Source of the DNA: Bacteroidota bacterium
GTDB taxonomy: Bacteria > Bacteroidota > Bacteroidia > Chitinophagales > UBA10324
Reading direction: 5' to 3'
Length of the DNA stretch: 64,000 nucleotides
Assembly: GCA_014190575.1 (NCBI GenBank)
Contig: BJGQ01000004.1
Span: 62,001-126,000 of the forward strand
Shown: in pieces, positions 39,101-47,316 of the stretch
Layout of the letters: every line of letters begins with the position of its first letter
Numbering within the stretch: position 1 is the stretch's first letter
Position numbers and translations under genes: made by a program
The notes under the pieces: generated by a model
Seen by the model: the letters and a program-made list of their open reading frames with translations, nothing else
Database searches by the model: none
What the model was told of the DNA's origin: nothing

Positions 39101-39275
39101 ATCAGTTGACTGCAACATTGAAATATTAAATACGCTTGGGCAAATTTTATTTTCAGAAATTATTAATGATAAATCAGAAACAATAAACCTGAAATCATTT
39201 TCTTCGGGAATATATTTTGTGAAAATTATAACTGCGGATGGAAACTTTGCAGTGAAGAAAATTGTGAAGGAATAA
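36102..39275 (+). CDS. Leucine-rich-repeat T9SS cargo, type A sorting domain
   Basis: The protein has about 1057 residues. The GTG start at 36102 gives a clean signal peptide (MRKFFTTLLLVFSLSICKAQ) and lies after the promoter. Nine 20-residue leucine-rich repeats of the form LP-LPNSLT-L-C--N-LTS follow, the IpaH/YopM-like bacterial type. Next come an extracellular beta domain with DPNEKEVSP and YTIHFQNTGTAAA (DUF11/DUF7619-like), and four cysteine-containing repeats (ICEGDTYFFEGS, ICSGITFNFNGQ, ICAGDSINFNGT, ICQGDTLNFNGA). The end is a type A sorting domain (VFPNPTDENITVQ ... GIYFVKIITADG). It is probably a surface-attached binding protein. Confidence 0.88.
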   Translation: MRKFFTTLLLVFSLSICKAQWVTIPDANFVAYLQSVFPSCMNGNLMDTTCSEIVNATNLSFGGYNFYDLTGTQYFDSLDTLIIGHNQIASLPPFPNSLTYLDCSLNILTSLPVLPNTLTHLECPSNQLTYLPPLPNSLTFLDCQHNLITSLPILPNSLTALICHSNSLTYLPTLPNSLSILGCGFNSLTSLPSLPSSLSGLHCFSNSITSLPDLPNSLTALSCYNNSLTNLPILPNSINTLDCYNNLLTNLPTLPSTLYSFTIQNNPGILCMPPLQNFTGPSIYFNISNTGITCLPNTIQHAGYMAQIDTMPICDVFNTNGCEVSWNIKGNIVLDGDGSCTSTNDGTGTPMIKMNLYDSGNNVMQQEIANWGGDYSFDTQLGIYSTSVDTLNLSFNILCPSNNSVASNLTTIDSMDYNVDFRLVCKSGFDIGAWNVFRHPNFFPGNINRVHVLAGDFVQSIYNVSCNSGISGEVKVVINGPANYLSPLAGALIPIVNGDTLIYSIADFSLVNANSDFAFNVITDITAQIGDEICFDVTVTPTAGDNNISNNTLTHCFAVNNSYDPNEKEVSPVGSLAYPYNDWLTYTIHFQNTGTAAAQHIQILDTLDADLDASTFQLLSYSFAPLVQITGSNVAFDFININLPDSGTDLTGSQGYVSYRVKPLLNLPFGSFIQNTASIYFDFNSPVVTNTVSNLICNPTTSTTTATICEGDTYFFEGSTLTVAGNYSVTLQSVIGCDSIINLNLIVDPAVTNSIAQSICSGITFNFNGQQLSSSGIYHDTLTAITGCDSIVNLSLIVLPALTSSINQTICAGDSINFNGTMLDTTGIYADTLLTLSGCDSIVTLHLSLINAVTHSISANICQGDTLNFNGALLTSTGTYYDTLSAVTNCDSIVVMHLNAHELNASIILNGNTFTATGLGIIQWINCDSGSFVPNAIGSTFTPTIVGNYAAWVWDGLCSDTTECVFDGLTGGNGELLIENNFVVFPNPTDENITVQLLQSSVDCNIEILNTLGQILFSEIINDKSETINLKSFSSGIYFVKIITADGNFAVKKIVKE

Positions 39276-39300
39276 TTTTATTAATAACCAACGACTGTAA

Positions 39301-39430
39301 TTGCGAGGAGAGTGTATTCACTCGACGAAGCAATTTTTCAGCACAGGTGCGAAATCAGAAGCTAATATTTTTATCACTATTAATGTTGAGGGATTGCTTC
39401 AAAAACTGATTACAGTTTTCTCGCGATGAC
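39301..39430. repeat. Long imperfect palindromic element with internal hairpins
   Basis: The left arm 39301-39334 and the right arm (about 39393-39426, read inverted) share TTGCGAG/TCGCGAG and GAAGCAAT at the ends. They enclose about 58 unpaired bases. Each arm also holds its own small hairpin: GAGTG-TATT-CACTC (39310-39323) and AAAACTG-ATTA-CAGTTTT (39402-39419). It lies between a plus-strand cargo gene and the 3' end of the giant minus-strand gene. It resembles dispersed GCGAG...GAAGCAAT palindromes known from many genomes. Confidence 0.7.
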
Positions 39431-39455
39431 ATGAAATGAGTTTTATTAAAAAAAA

Positions 39456-42400
39456 TTATCTAACAATTGTAACAGTTCCGCTTGAAGCATATCGTCCGTT
39501 CTCATACTTCATTCCAAGCCAGATGGTATCATCCATAAAGGTTGCTTCGCATCTCCATACATAGGCATCTTGTGGCATCAATGCACCTTTGTAATATCCA
39601 TCCCAACTTTCAACCGGAGCCGTTCTATCTAACTTATATGATTCCCACAACAGATTTCCCCAAGTGTCGAACACTTGTATGTGATAGGTTTTCAATCCAA
39701 AACCTTTTGGTGTAAACAATCTGTCTTCCGGTGCTCCGTATTCCGGAGTCATTGCATTCGGAATAAATAATCCTTTATAAAAATCTAAAAATGTAGGATG
39801 GAAAACAGTATCAACACAACCATAAATATTTGATGCAACCAGCATCACATTGTATTCACCTGCAAATTCATAGGTGTGTGTTATGTCATGGTAAGTACTG
39901 GTGTCACCATCAGCAAAATCCCATAACCAAGCATCAGAATTGGTTGAGAGATTAAAGAAATCTACTTGTCCATTCAAAACGGGAGTTGTACTTTGTAGGT
40001 AAACAAATTCAGCTTCAGGTTCAGGATATACATTGATAATATTATTCTGAATATTTAAATCATTGCAACCACCTAAACCGCTTACATAAAGTGTAACATC
40101 ATAAGCACCGGGACCTGTAAATGTGTGAATAGGATTTTGAGTGGAATCTGTTTGGCCATCGCTATAAGACCATATCCAGTTCAATGCATAGGGAGAAGAA
40201 TCAGAAAATGCAACTGTAACCGGATCGCAACCTTCAGGTGGATCAAAACCAAACACAGCAATCGGCTGAGGGAAAACTGTAACTATACTTTGTAAGGTAT
40301 CCGTACAATTGTATTGGTCGTATCCGATTAAAGTGTAAGTAGTGGAAAGTGTCGGGCTCGCTGTTACTGTTGAGGTAACAGTTGAATTTAATCCGGCAGC
40401 AGGAAACCATTGATACGATACTGCCCCATTGGAAATTATGTTAGTGGATTGTCCATCACAAATTGAAGTTGAATCCGGTGCAATATTCATAACCGGAAAA
40501 TGAACTACAACAGCAAGCGGCCATGCAGCAGTACATCCATTCACATCAGTTCCGATAATTGTATATGTTGTATTGAAAGAAGGAAAAACAGTTACTGTGT
40601 TTCCGCTTCCTGATGACAATCCTGTTAACGGAGCCCATACATATGTGAGAGCACCGTTCGCTGTAATTGTTGTTGAATCTCCTCTGCAAATTGCAGGATT
40701 CGGTTGGCTGAAAGTTACCGGCGGCGGATAAACTATTATTTGTGCGGTTGCATTTGCGGCGCATCCATTAATATCTACTCCGGTTACTGTGTATGTAGTA
40801 GTTACAGTTGGAGATGCAATGACACTTGCACCTGTTGAAGAGGATAAAGTAGAAATAGGCGACCAGGTATAAGTGAATCCTCCACTTGCATTCAGCACGG
40901 TTGATGTGCCATTACAAATCCAATTGTTCACCGGAGTCAATTGAATTTGCGGAGGATTAAAAACGGTTACAAAAACAGAATCAATGTTCGCACATCCGGC
41001 TGCGCTTATTCCTGTTACGGTGTACATAGTTGAAATTGGAGGTGTTGCCAATACACTGTTTCCGGTTGAAGAATTTAATCCACCTGCCGGTGACCAGTTA
41101 TAAGTTGTCGCACCACTCGCAATCAGATTTGCATTTTGTCCGAGGCAAATACTCGGGTTGTTCGGATTAATATTTACTGATGGAATTGGATTGATAGTAA
41201 TAACAATTGTTGAAGTGATGGCGCAACCACTTAAGTTAGTTGTAGAAACAGTGTAAGTAGTTGTAACGATGGGCGATGCATTCACGCTTGAACCAGTTGT
41301 AACATCCAATCCAGTTGCAGGCGACCATGTGTAAGTTAAACCACCTGATGCAACAATGTTTGTTGTTTGCCCCTGACAAATGCTTGTGCTTCCTGCAATT
41401 AATGTAAGAGTTGGAACAGGTAAAACGGTCATCACTAAAGAATCTTTATAAAAACATTGTGATGGCGCAGGCGAATAAACTAAAATATGATTTCCAACTG
41501 TTGCAAGTGTAGGATTGAAAGTTCCCAATAATGGGTTAGTAATTCCTTGTCCGCTCCATGTGCCGCCGGCGGGAGTGAAGCCGGTTAAACTAAACGGAGT
41601 AGCATTAACGCAAGTGGTATCATCAGGTCCAACATTTCCTATTTGTGGTTGAATAACTGTTACCAGTAATGAATCATCATTTGTGCATCCATTCAAATTT
41701 GTAACACTATAGTTTATCCAGAATTGACCAACACCCGAAACTGTTGGATCAAATGTTCCTTGAAAACCATTGGTAACTCCTGTTCCTGTCCAGAAACCAC
41801 CAACAGGATTAAATCCAAACATGTTGAATGGTGTTGCATACAAACAAACATTCTGATTGTTTCCGGCATTCACATTTGGTAGTGGATTTACTACAACCGT
41901 TACAGGCAAACTGTTTGAACAACCCAATGCATCAGTACCACTTAAAATATATTGTGTTGTAATTGTAGGGTTCACAGTTACAATTGCTCCGGTAGTTGAA
42001 GAAATATTTGTTGATGGTGACCAAGAGTAAGAGCTCGCACCACTCGCAGTAATTTGAATTGACGATCCGATACACAATTGCGGCAACACTGGAACAATTA
42101 AAAGATTTGGTGCAGGTTGTACTAAAACAAAAGTTGTATCGCTCGTGGTGCATTGCCCCATTCCGATAGAATAAAAAACAGGATGCAAACCTGGACCAGC
42201 AAGTGTGGGATTAAAAGTTCCACTTAAATTATTTACAATTCCAAATCCACTCCAGTAACCACCGGCAGGAGAATTTCCTGTTAACACTAACAATGGTGAG
42301 AAAAAACAAGATGTATCACCAGGTCCGGCAACCGGCCATGTTGTTGGAGTAACAGAAATATTTATGGAATCTAAATTGGTACACCCATTTGCATTAATGA

Positions 42401-45400
42401 CAGAATAAAAAACTGTGAATGTTCCCAGTCCGGAAACCATTGGATTAAACACTGCATTTATCGGGTCTATTATTCCCGGGCCATTCCAAGTTCCTCCTTG
42501 TGGTGTGAACCCTGTGAGTGTAACTGTTATTGGTGTATGGCAAACTGAAATATCAATTCCTGCATTGATTGGTGGCAACGGATATACAGTAATTTGTGAG
42601 AAAGCAGAATCTTTACATCCATTCAAATCAGTTCCGATAACGGTATAAGTTGTATTGGTAAATGGACTTGCATTAACTGTGGAACCGGTTGATGCACTCA
42701 ATGAAATACTCGGCGACCATAAATAATTTGTTGCGCCAGATGCATTCATAATAATACTTGTGCCTGCACATTGAATAACTGATGCCGGAACTAAACCCAC
42801 ATTCGGAATAGGATGAACAACAATTAAAACCGTATCTGTTGTTTGGCATCCGCTTGTGGTAATTGCAGTTGCAGTATATGTTGTTGTAACAGTTGGATTT
42901 GCTGTAACTGTTGCACCACTGCTTGCACTCAATCCTGTATTGGGTGACCATTGATATGTGTTGCCATTGTTCGCAGTCATGGTTGTGCTTTCACCCATGC
43001 ACAAATCATAATCAGGTGAAGTAGCAACAGTATTTACATTCACACTAACAGGAACAGTTGTTGAATCCATACAACCAAAAACCGATGTTCCGATTATGGT
43101 GTAAGTAATATTTGAAACAGGATTTGCTGAAACATTATTTCCTGTTGTAGAACTGATTCCTGAATTCGGACTCCATGTATAAGATGATGCACCACTTGCC
43201 GTAATATTTTGCGGAGTGTTCAAACACAACACCACGGGATTCGGATTAATATTTAAATTCGGAAGTGGATGAACAACCACTGTAACTAAACTTTGAGTTG
43301 TGCAACCATTCGCTCCGGTCACCGAAACTGTATAAGTTGTTGTAATAGTTGGATTGGCAGTTACAGTTGCCCCATTAGTATTACTCAATCCGGTTGATGG
43401 ACTCCATTGATAATTTACTGCGCCGTTTAATGTTATTGATATTGATTCGCCAATACACATATTTGGATTCGCCGGATTTGAATTTATTACAGGAAGCGGT
43501 AGAACATTTACCACTACTGTATCGTCATCATTGCAATTCAATCCGCTTGTTCCGGTAGTGGTATAAGTTGTTGTGACTGTTGGATTTGCTGTTACTGTAT
43601 TTCCGGTTGTGGAACTTAAACCGGTGTTCGGTGTCCATGTATAATTCACCGCACCAGTTGCATTCAGAACAGTGCTTTGACCAAAACAAATTGTGTAATC
43701 AATAGTTGATACAGTAACATTTGGTAAGCCATTTACACCAAGTTGAACAGTTGTTTGTGCAGTACAACCTGCGGCTGTTGTTCCAATTACAGTATAAGTA
43801 AATGTTCCAACTGCCAATGGAGTTGCAATTACTGTTGCACCAGTTGATGCAGAAAGATTTCCTGATGGACTCCATGAGTAAGTACTTGCACCCGATGCAG
43901 TCATTGACTGAGAATTCCCTAAACAAATAAAAGGAGCAGGAGGATTCACACTAACAACCGGTAGAGGATTTACTACTACAATTACTGTGTTGCTTGATGA
44001 GCAACCATTAGCACCATTGCCGGTAACAGTATAAGTTGTGGTTACAGTTGGATTCGCAGTAATATTATTTCCATTGGTTTGACTCAATCCTATTGACGGC
44101 GACCATTGATAACCGAAACCTCCGGTAGCAGTTAATGTGGTAGAACCACCTGCACAAATTTGTCCCGGTGGATTTACATTAATATTCGGCAGCGGCAAAA
44201 CATTTATCACCACAGTATCAGTTGCAGTACAACTCGCTCCAATAATTCCGGTTAAAGTATAAGTGGTTGTGATTGTTGGTGAAGCTATAGTTGTAGATGA
44301 ATTTGGATTTGATAATCCGGTAACAGGTAACCACGAATAAGTTGTTGCGCCACCTCCATTTAATGTTGTTGATTGTCCATTACAAATAGTATAATCAGGA
44401 GATGATGCAGTAACTACCGGTAAAGCAGTTACGGTAACTACAACAGTTGCAGTTGCTGTACATGAATTTACACTTGTTCCAAGTACTGTGTAAGTAGTAG
44501 TGATGGTTGGGTTTACAGTTACAGTTGTTCCGGTTGTTGGATTAATTCCTGTTGAAGGCGACCAGGTATAAGTGCTTGCACCATTTACAGAAATAACAGC
44601 TGAACTTCCTGTGCAAATTGTTACCGGATTCGGATTAATATTTAATACAGGAAGAGGATTTACAGTTACAACACTTGTTTGTTGATCTGAACATGTTCCT
44701 GTTGTTCCGGTAACAGTATATGTGGTAGTAATAGTTGGAGTAGCAGTTACACTTGCTCCTGTAGTTGCACTCAATCCATTTGAAGGACTCCATGTATAAG
44801 TTGTAGCTCCGGTTGCAGTGAGTGTTGCACTTTGCCCTGCGCACAATGGCAATGGAGTATTTACATTCACAATTGGTGCAGGAATTAATGTAATAATTAC
44901 AGGCTCATTATCAGTACAACCATTTGCATCAGTTACCTGAAGTGTATAAGTAGTGGTTGCTGCCGGAGTAGCAGTTGTTGAACTGTTCCAGGGCGTATTA
45001 AGTGTAGCAGTTGGTGTCCATGAATAATTATAACCGGCTGTTCCACCACTAGCACTTCCTGTTAATGTGGTTGAAGTTCCATCACAAATGGTTTGATTGG
45101 GTCCTGCATTGGCAGTAGGAATACAATAAACATTTGCAGGTGTAGTTCCGCAAGTTGTTCCGCATTCATTGGTAGCACAAATGGAAATGGTATAATTACC
45201 GCAAGCTGCATAAGTTACTGATGGTGGATTCTGATTGGTTGAACTTGCAGGTGTTCCGCCGGTGAAAGTCCATTGATAGGTTGAAATTGTTCCTCCCCCA
45301 TTACCAAAAGTTGCAGACGGAGTTACAGTCAAAGTTCCACATGCCGATGGAACCGGAGAAACTGAAACTGTTGGAGGCGATTTAATAACTATTGTTTGAC

Positions 45401-47099
45401 AAACTGATTGTACAGGACATGGTCCATTATCAACTTCCAAACAAATAGTATAAGAACCTGCTGTACTGAAACTTAATGATGGACTTGTAGCAGATGAAAC
45501 CCAAACACTATTGATGTACCAGTTATATGAAAGTGTTCCACAACCTGTTCCGCTTGAAGTATTCGTAGTTGTAACATTTACAGGTGCGCAACCAATAGGT
45601 CCTAAATTAAATCCTGCTGTTGGAGGAGCAACAATACAGAATTGCTGAATGAGCGTATCATTTCCACAAGGATTGCCGGTAATTAATCGAGCAGTATAAA
45701 CTCCTGGTGTTGAAAAAGAATTACTATAAGTTGCTAATGTGCTTGTAAGGTTAGTGGCTCCCGGACCCGTTATGAGCCATGCTGTAGTTACAGTATTTAT
45801 ACAAACACCATTCGAAATAAAAACTCCGATAGAAGTATTTGTAAAAGATACCGGTGAATTAGTACACTGCGGATTTGGTGATATGGTAAAACTTGGAGTA
45901 GGTGGAAGGCAAATTCTAATTGGTTCAACAGTAGATGCAGCAGAACCACAAGGATTAGTAGCAAGAATGGATACATAAAATGAATTGGTAAAACCTCCCG
46001 GACTTGTAAATCCACACGAAGAAATATTGTAAGTGTGAACAATGGTATCAGGCAAATTTGCTTGTGTGTAAGAACTTGAAGGGCCATCACCGTACGATAC
46101 AATGTATGTTGTTCCTGGTGTGTTACTGTTTGTGTTCAACACAGGAAAACTTAAAGTCACAGGGCCACAAATGCAAGGCGATAATTGCGGAATTCCTAAG
46201 CCCACCGCAGGATTCCCTCCACTGAAAACAGTATAAGTTTGTACATCAACACAACCATTTTGCCCCGTAACTGTTACAGTAATAGTAAAATAACCAAGCG
46301 CGTTATAAGTATGACTTGTTCCGTTTGGAAGAGTCGCACCATAATTTATGGCAGGTCCATCACCCCAGTTGATTGTATAGTTTGTATTGGTTGCCTGTGT
46401 AGTTGAAGCGTTGTCTATTGTCAATGTATAACTTGTCCCGGAACCAGTTTGACAATTTGTAAAAGCGGAAAAAACATTCTGATCAGCAATTGCTGCATCC
46501 GGAGCTGGTGTAATAGTTACCACATGTGTTATAGAGCCGGTGCACCCTTGTGCATTCGTTGCAATTAATGTTACAGTATAATTAACTGCGGCGCCATTTC
46601 CTGTTGCAGAAAATGTATGCGAAGGATTTGTGGCGGTGGAAGTATTACTCGCCCCCGAAGCAGGATCTCCGAAATTCCATTGATAAGTTAAACCGGCTGC
46701 AGGTGTCGATACATTTGGAAAACTAACAGCTGAAGATGCACAAGGATTTGGTTGTGTTATATTGAATGCAGCAATTGGTGTTGGAAGCATAGTGACAACA
46801 ATTGTTGCTGTTGAGGTTGGTCCACCTCCACATCCTTGGGCAGTAACAGTATAGGTTGTTGTTACGGTAGGAGAGGCTGTAACAACCGAAGTATTTGTTG
46901 CACTTAAACCAGTAGTAGGCGACCAGGTATAACCAGATGCACCAGTTGCATTTGCAGTTAATACTGCTGATTGTCCATTACAAATAGTTGCCGGTGATGG
47001 GACTGTCGTAATTGTTGTGTTGCATTGAGCCGCTACAAAATATGAAAAAGCAATTCCTAAACAGGTTAATATAAATTTTAATTTCATGTATCGTAACAT
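39456..47099 (-). CDS. Giant repeat-rich T9SS cargo, type B sorting domain
   Basis: This 2547-residue protein is the largest in the window. A signal peptide (MKLKFILTCLGIAFSYFVAA, from the second ATG at 47087) is followed by one Ig-like unit and a PKD-rich part (to about residue 640). A further 21 consecutive units of about 65-80 residues follow. Over the whole protein I count 18 units of the type IC-GQST-L-ATGA-TY-WSP and four of a second type (TGFTPAGGTW-G-GI). Two PKD domains and a type B sorting domain (LFIPNAMTPEYGAPEDRLF ... VFDTWGNLLWES ... GTVTIVR) close it. It is probably a long extracellular adhesin or fibre. Confidence 0.9.
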   Translation of the reverse strand: MLRYMKLKFILTCLGIAFSYFVAAQCNTTITTVPSPATICNGQSAVLTANATGASGYTWSPTTGLSATNTSVVTASPTVTTTYTVTAQGCGGGPTSTATIVVTMLPTPIAAFNITQPNPCASSAVSFPNVSTPAAGLTYQWNFGDPASGASNTSTATNPSHTFSATGNGAAVNYTVTLIATNAQGCTGSITHVVTITPAPDAAIADQNVFSAFTNCQTGSGTSYTLTIDNASTTQATNTNYTINWGDGPAINYGATLPNGTSHTYNALGYFTITVTVTGQNGCVDVQTYTVFSGGNPAVGLGIPQLSPCICGPVTLSFPVLNTNSNTPGTTYIVSYGDGPSSSYTQANLPDTIVHTYNISSCGFTSPGGFTNSFYVSILATNPCGSAASTVEPIRICLPPTPSFTISPNPQCTNSPVSFTNTSIGVFISNGVCINTVTTAWLITGPGATNLTSTLATYSNSFSTPGVYTARLITGNPCGNDTLIQQFCIVAPPTAGFNLGPIGCAPVNVTTTNTSSGTGCGTLSYNWYINSVWVSSATSPSLSFSTAGSYTICLEVDNGPCPVQSVCQTIVIKSPPTVSVSPVPSACGTLTVTPSATFGNGGGTISTYQWTFTGGTPASSTNQNPPSVTYAACGNYTISICATNECGTTCGTTPANVYCIPTANAGPNQTICDGTSTTLTGSASGGTAGYNYSWTPTATLNTPWNSSTTATPAATTTYTLQVTDANGCTDNEPVIITLIPAPIVNVNTPLPLCAGQSATLTATGATTYTWSPSNGLSATTGASVTATPTITTTYTVTGTTGTCSDQQTSVVTVNPLPVLNINPNPVTICTGSSAVISVNGASTYTWSPSTGINPTTGTTVTVNPTITTTYTVLGTSVNSCTATATVVVTVTALPVVTASSPDYTICNGQSTTLNGGGATTYSWLPVTGLSNPNSSTTIASPTITTTYTLTGIIGASCTATDTVVINVLPLPNINVNPPGQICAGGSTTLTATGGFGYQWSPSIGLSQTNGNNITANPTVTTTYTVTGNGANGCSSSNTVIVVVNPLPVVSVNPPAPFICLGNSQSMTASGASTYSWSPSGNLSASTGATVIATPLAVGTFTYTVIGTTAAGCTAQTTVQLGVNGLPNVTVSTIDYTICFGQSTVLNATGAVNYTWTPNTGLSSTTGNTVTANPTVTTTYTTTGTSGLNCNDDDTVVVNVLPLPVINSNPANPNMCIGESISITLNGAVNYQWSPSTGLSNTNGATVTANPTITTTYTVSVTGANGCTTQSLVTVVVHPLPNLNINPNPVVLCLNTPQNITASGASSYTWSPNSGISSTTGNNVSANPVSNITYTIIGTSVFGCMDSTTVPVSVNVNTVATSPDYDLCMGESTTMTANNGNTYQWSPNTGLSASSGATVTANPTVTTTYTATAITTSGCQTTDTVLIVVHPIPNVGLVPASVIQCAGTSIIMNASGATNYLWSPSISLSASTGSTVNASPFTNTTYTVIGTDLNGCKDSAFSQITVYPLPPINAGIDISVCHTPITVTLTGFTPQGGTWNGPGIIDPINAVFNPMVSGLGTFTVFYSVINANGCTNLDSINISVTPTTWPVAGPGDTSCFFSPLLVLTGNSPAGGYWSGFGIVNNLSGTFNPTLAGPGLHPVFYSIGMGQCTTSDTTFVLVQPAPNLLIVPVLPQLCIGSSIQITASGASSYSWSPSTNISSTTGAIVTVNPTITTQYILSGTDALGCSNSLPVTVVVNPLPNVNAGNNQNVCLYATPFNMFGFNPVGGFWTGTGVTNGFQGTFDPTVSGVGQFWINYSVTNLNGCTNDDSLLVTVIQPQIGNVGPDDTTCVNATPFSLTGFTPAGGTWSGQGITNPLLGTFNPTLATVGNHILVYSPAPSQCFYKDSLVMTVLPVPTLTLIAGSTSICQGQTTNIVASGGLTYTWSPATGLDVTTGSSVNASPIVTTTYTVSTTNLSGCAITSTIVITINPIPSVNINPNNPSICLGQNANLIASGATTYNWSPAGGLNSSTGNSVLATPPISTMYTVTGISAAGCANIDSVFVTVFNPPQIQLTPVNNWICNGTSTVLNASGGFTYTWSPISTLSSSTGASVIASPTVTTTYTVTGVDINGCAANATAQIIVYPPPVTFSQPNPAICRGDSTTITANGALTYVWAPLTGLSSGSGNTVTVFPSFNTTYTIIGTDVNGCTAAWPLAVVVHFPVMNIAPDSTSICDGQSTNIISNGAVSYQWFPAAGLNSTVTSTVTASPTLSTTYTLIGYDQYNCTDTLQSIVTVFPQPIAVFGFDPPEGCDPVTVAFSDSSPYALNWIWSYSDGQTDSTQNPIHTFTGPGAYDVTLYVSGLGGCNDLNIQNNIINVYPEPEAEFVYLQSTTPVLNGQVDFFNLSTNSDAWLWDFADGDTSTYHDITHTYEFAGEYNVMLVASNIYGCVDTVFHPTFLDFYKGLFIPNAMTPEYGAPEDRLFTPKGFGLKTYHIQVFDTWGNLLWESYKLDRTAPVESWDGYYKGALMPQDAYVWRCEATFMDDTIWLGMKYENGRYASSGTVTIVR

Positions 47100-47316
47100 C
47101 AGTTTTTACACTGCTAAATTTTTTTTATTTCTGTTCCGCAATATAAAGCCATTGTTCTTAATAAGGGGTAATTTCCCTGATGAAAATATTACACAGTCAG
47201 TTGAGTGAATTTTTGAAGCAGAAAGAAATGCGACATTGTTTTTTCACAATATGCAGAATCAGGTTTTTCATCTGTTTAATTAAGTCTAATTTTCCACCCG
47301 AAAGAAAAAACAATTC

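Noticed and set aside
40540-44850. Tandem frames rich in Asn, Tyr and Cys within the giant repeat gene
   Set aside because: Frames such as those at 40546, 42673 and 44635 repeat with the period of the Ig-like units and are out-of-frame readings of those repeats. They are not a peptide array.
39456-45000. Possible CRISPR array because of regular recurring words
   Set aside because: The repeats are long, degenerate, in frame and protein-coding, with no short identical repeats separated by unique spacers and no cas genes.
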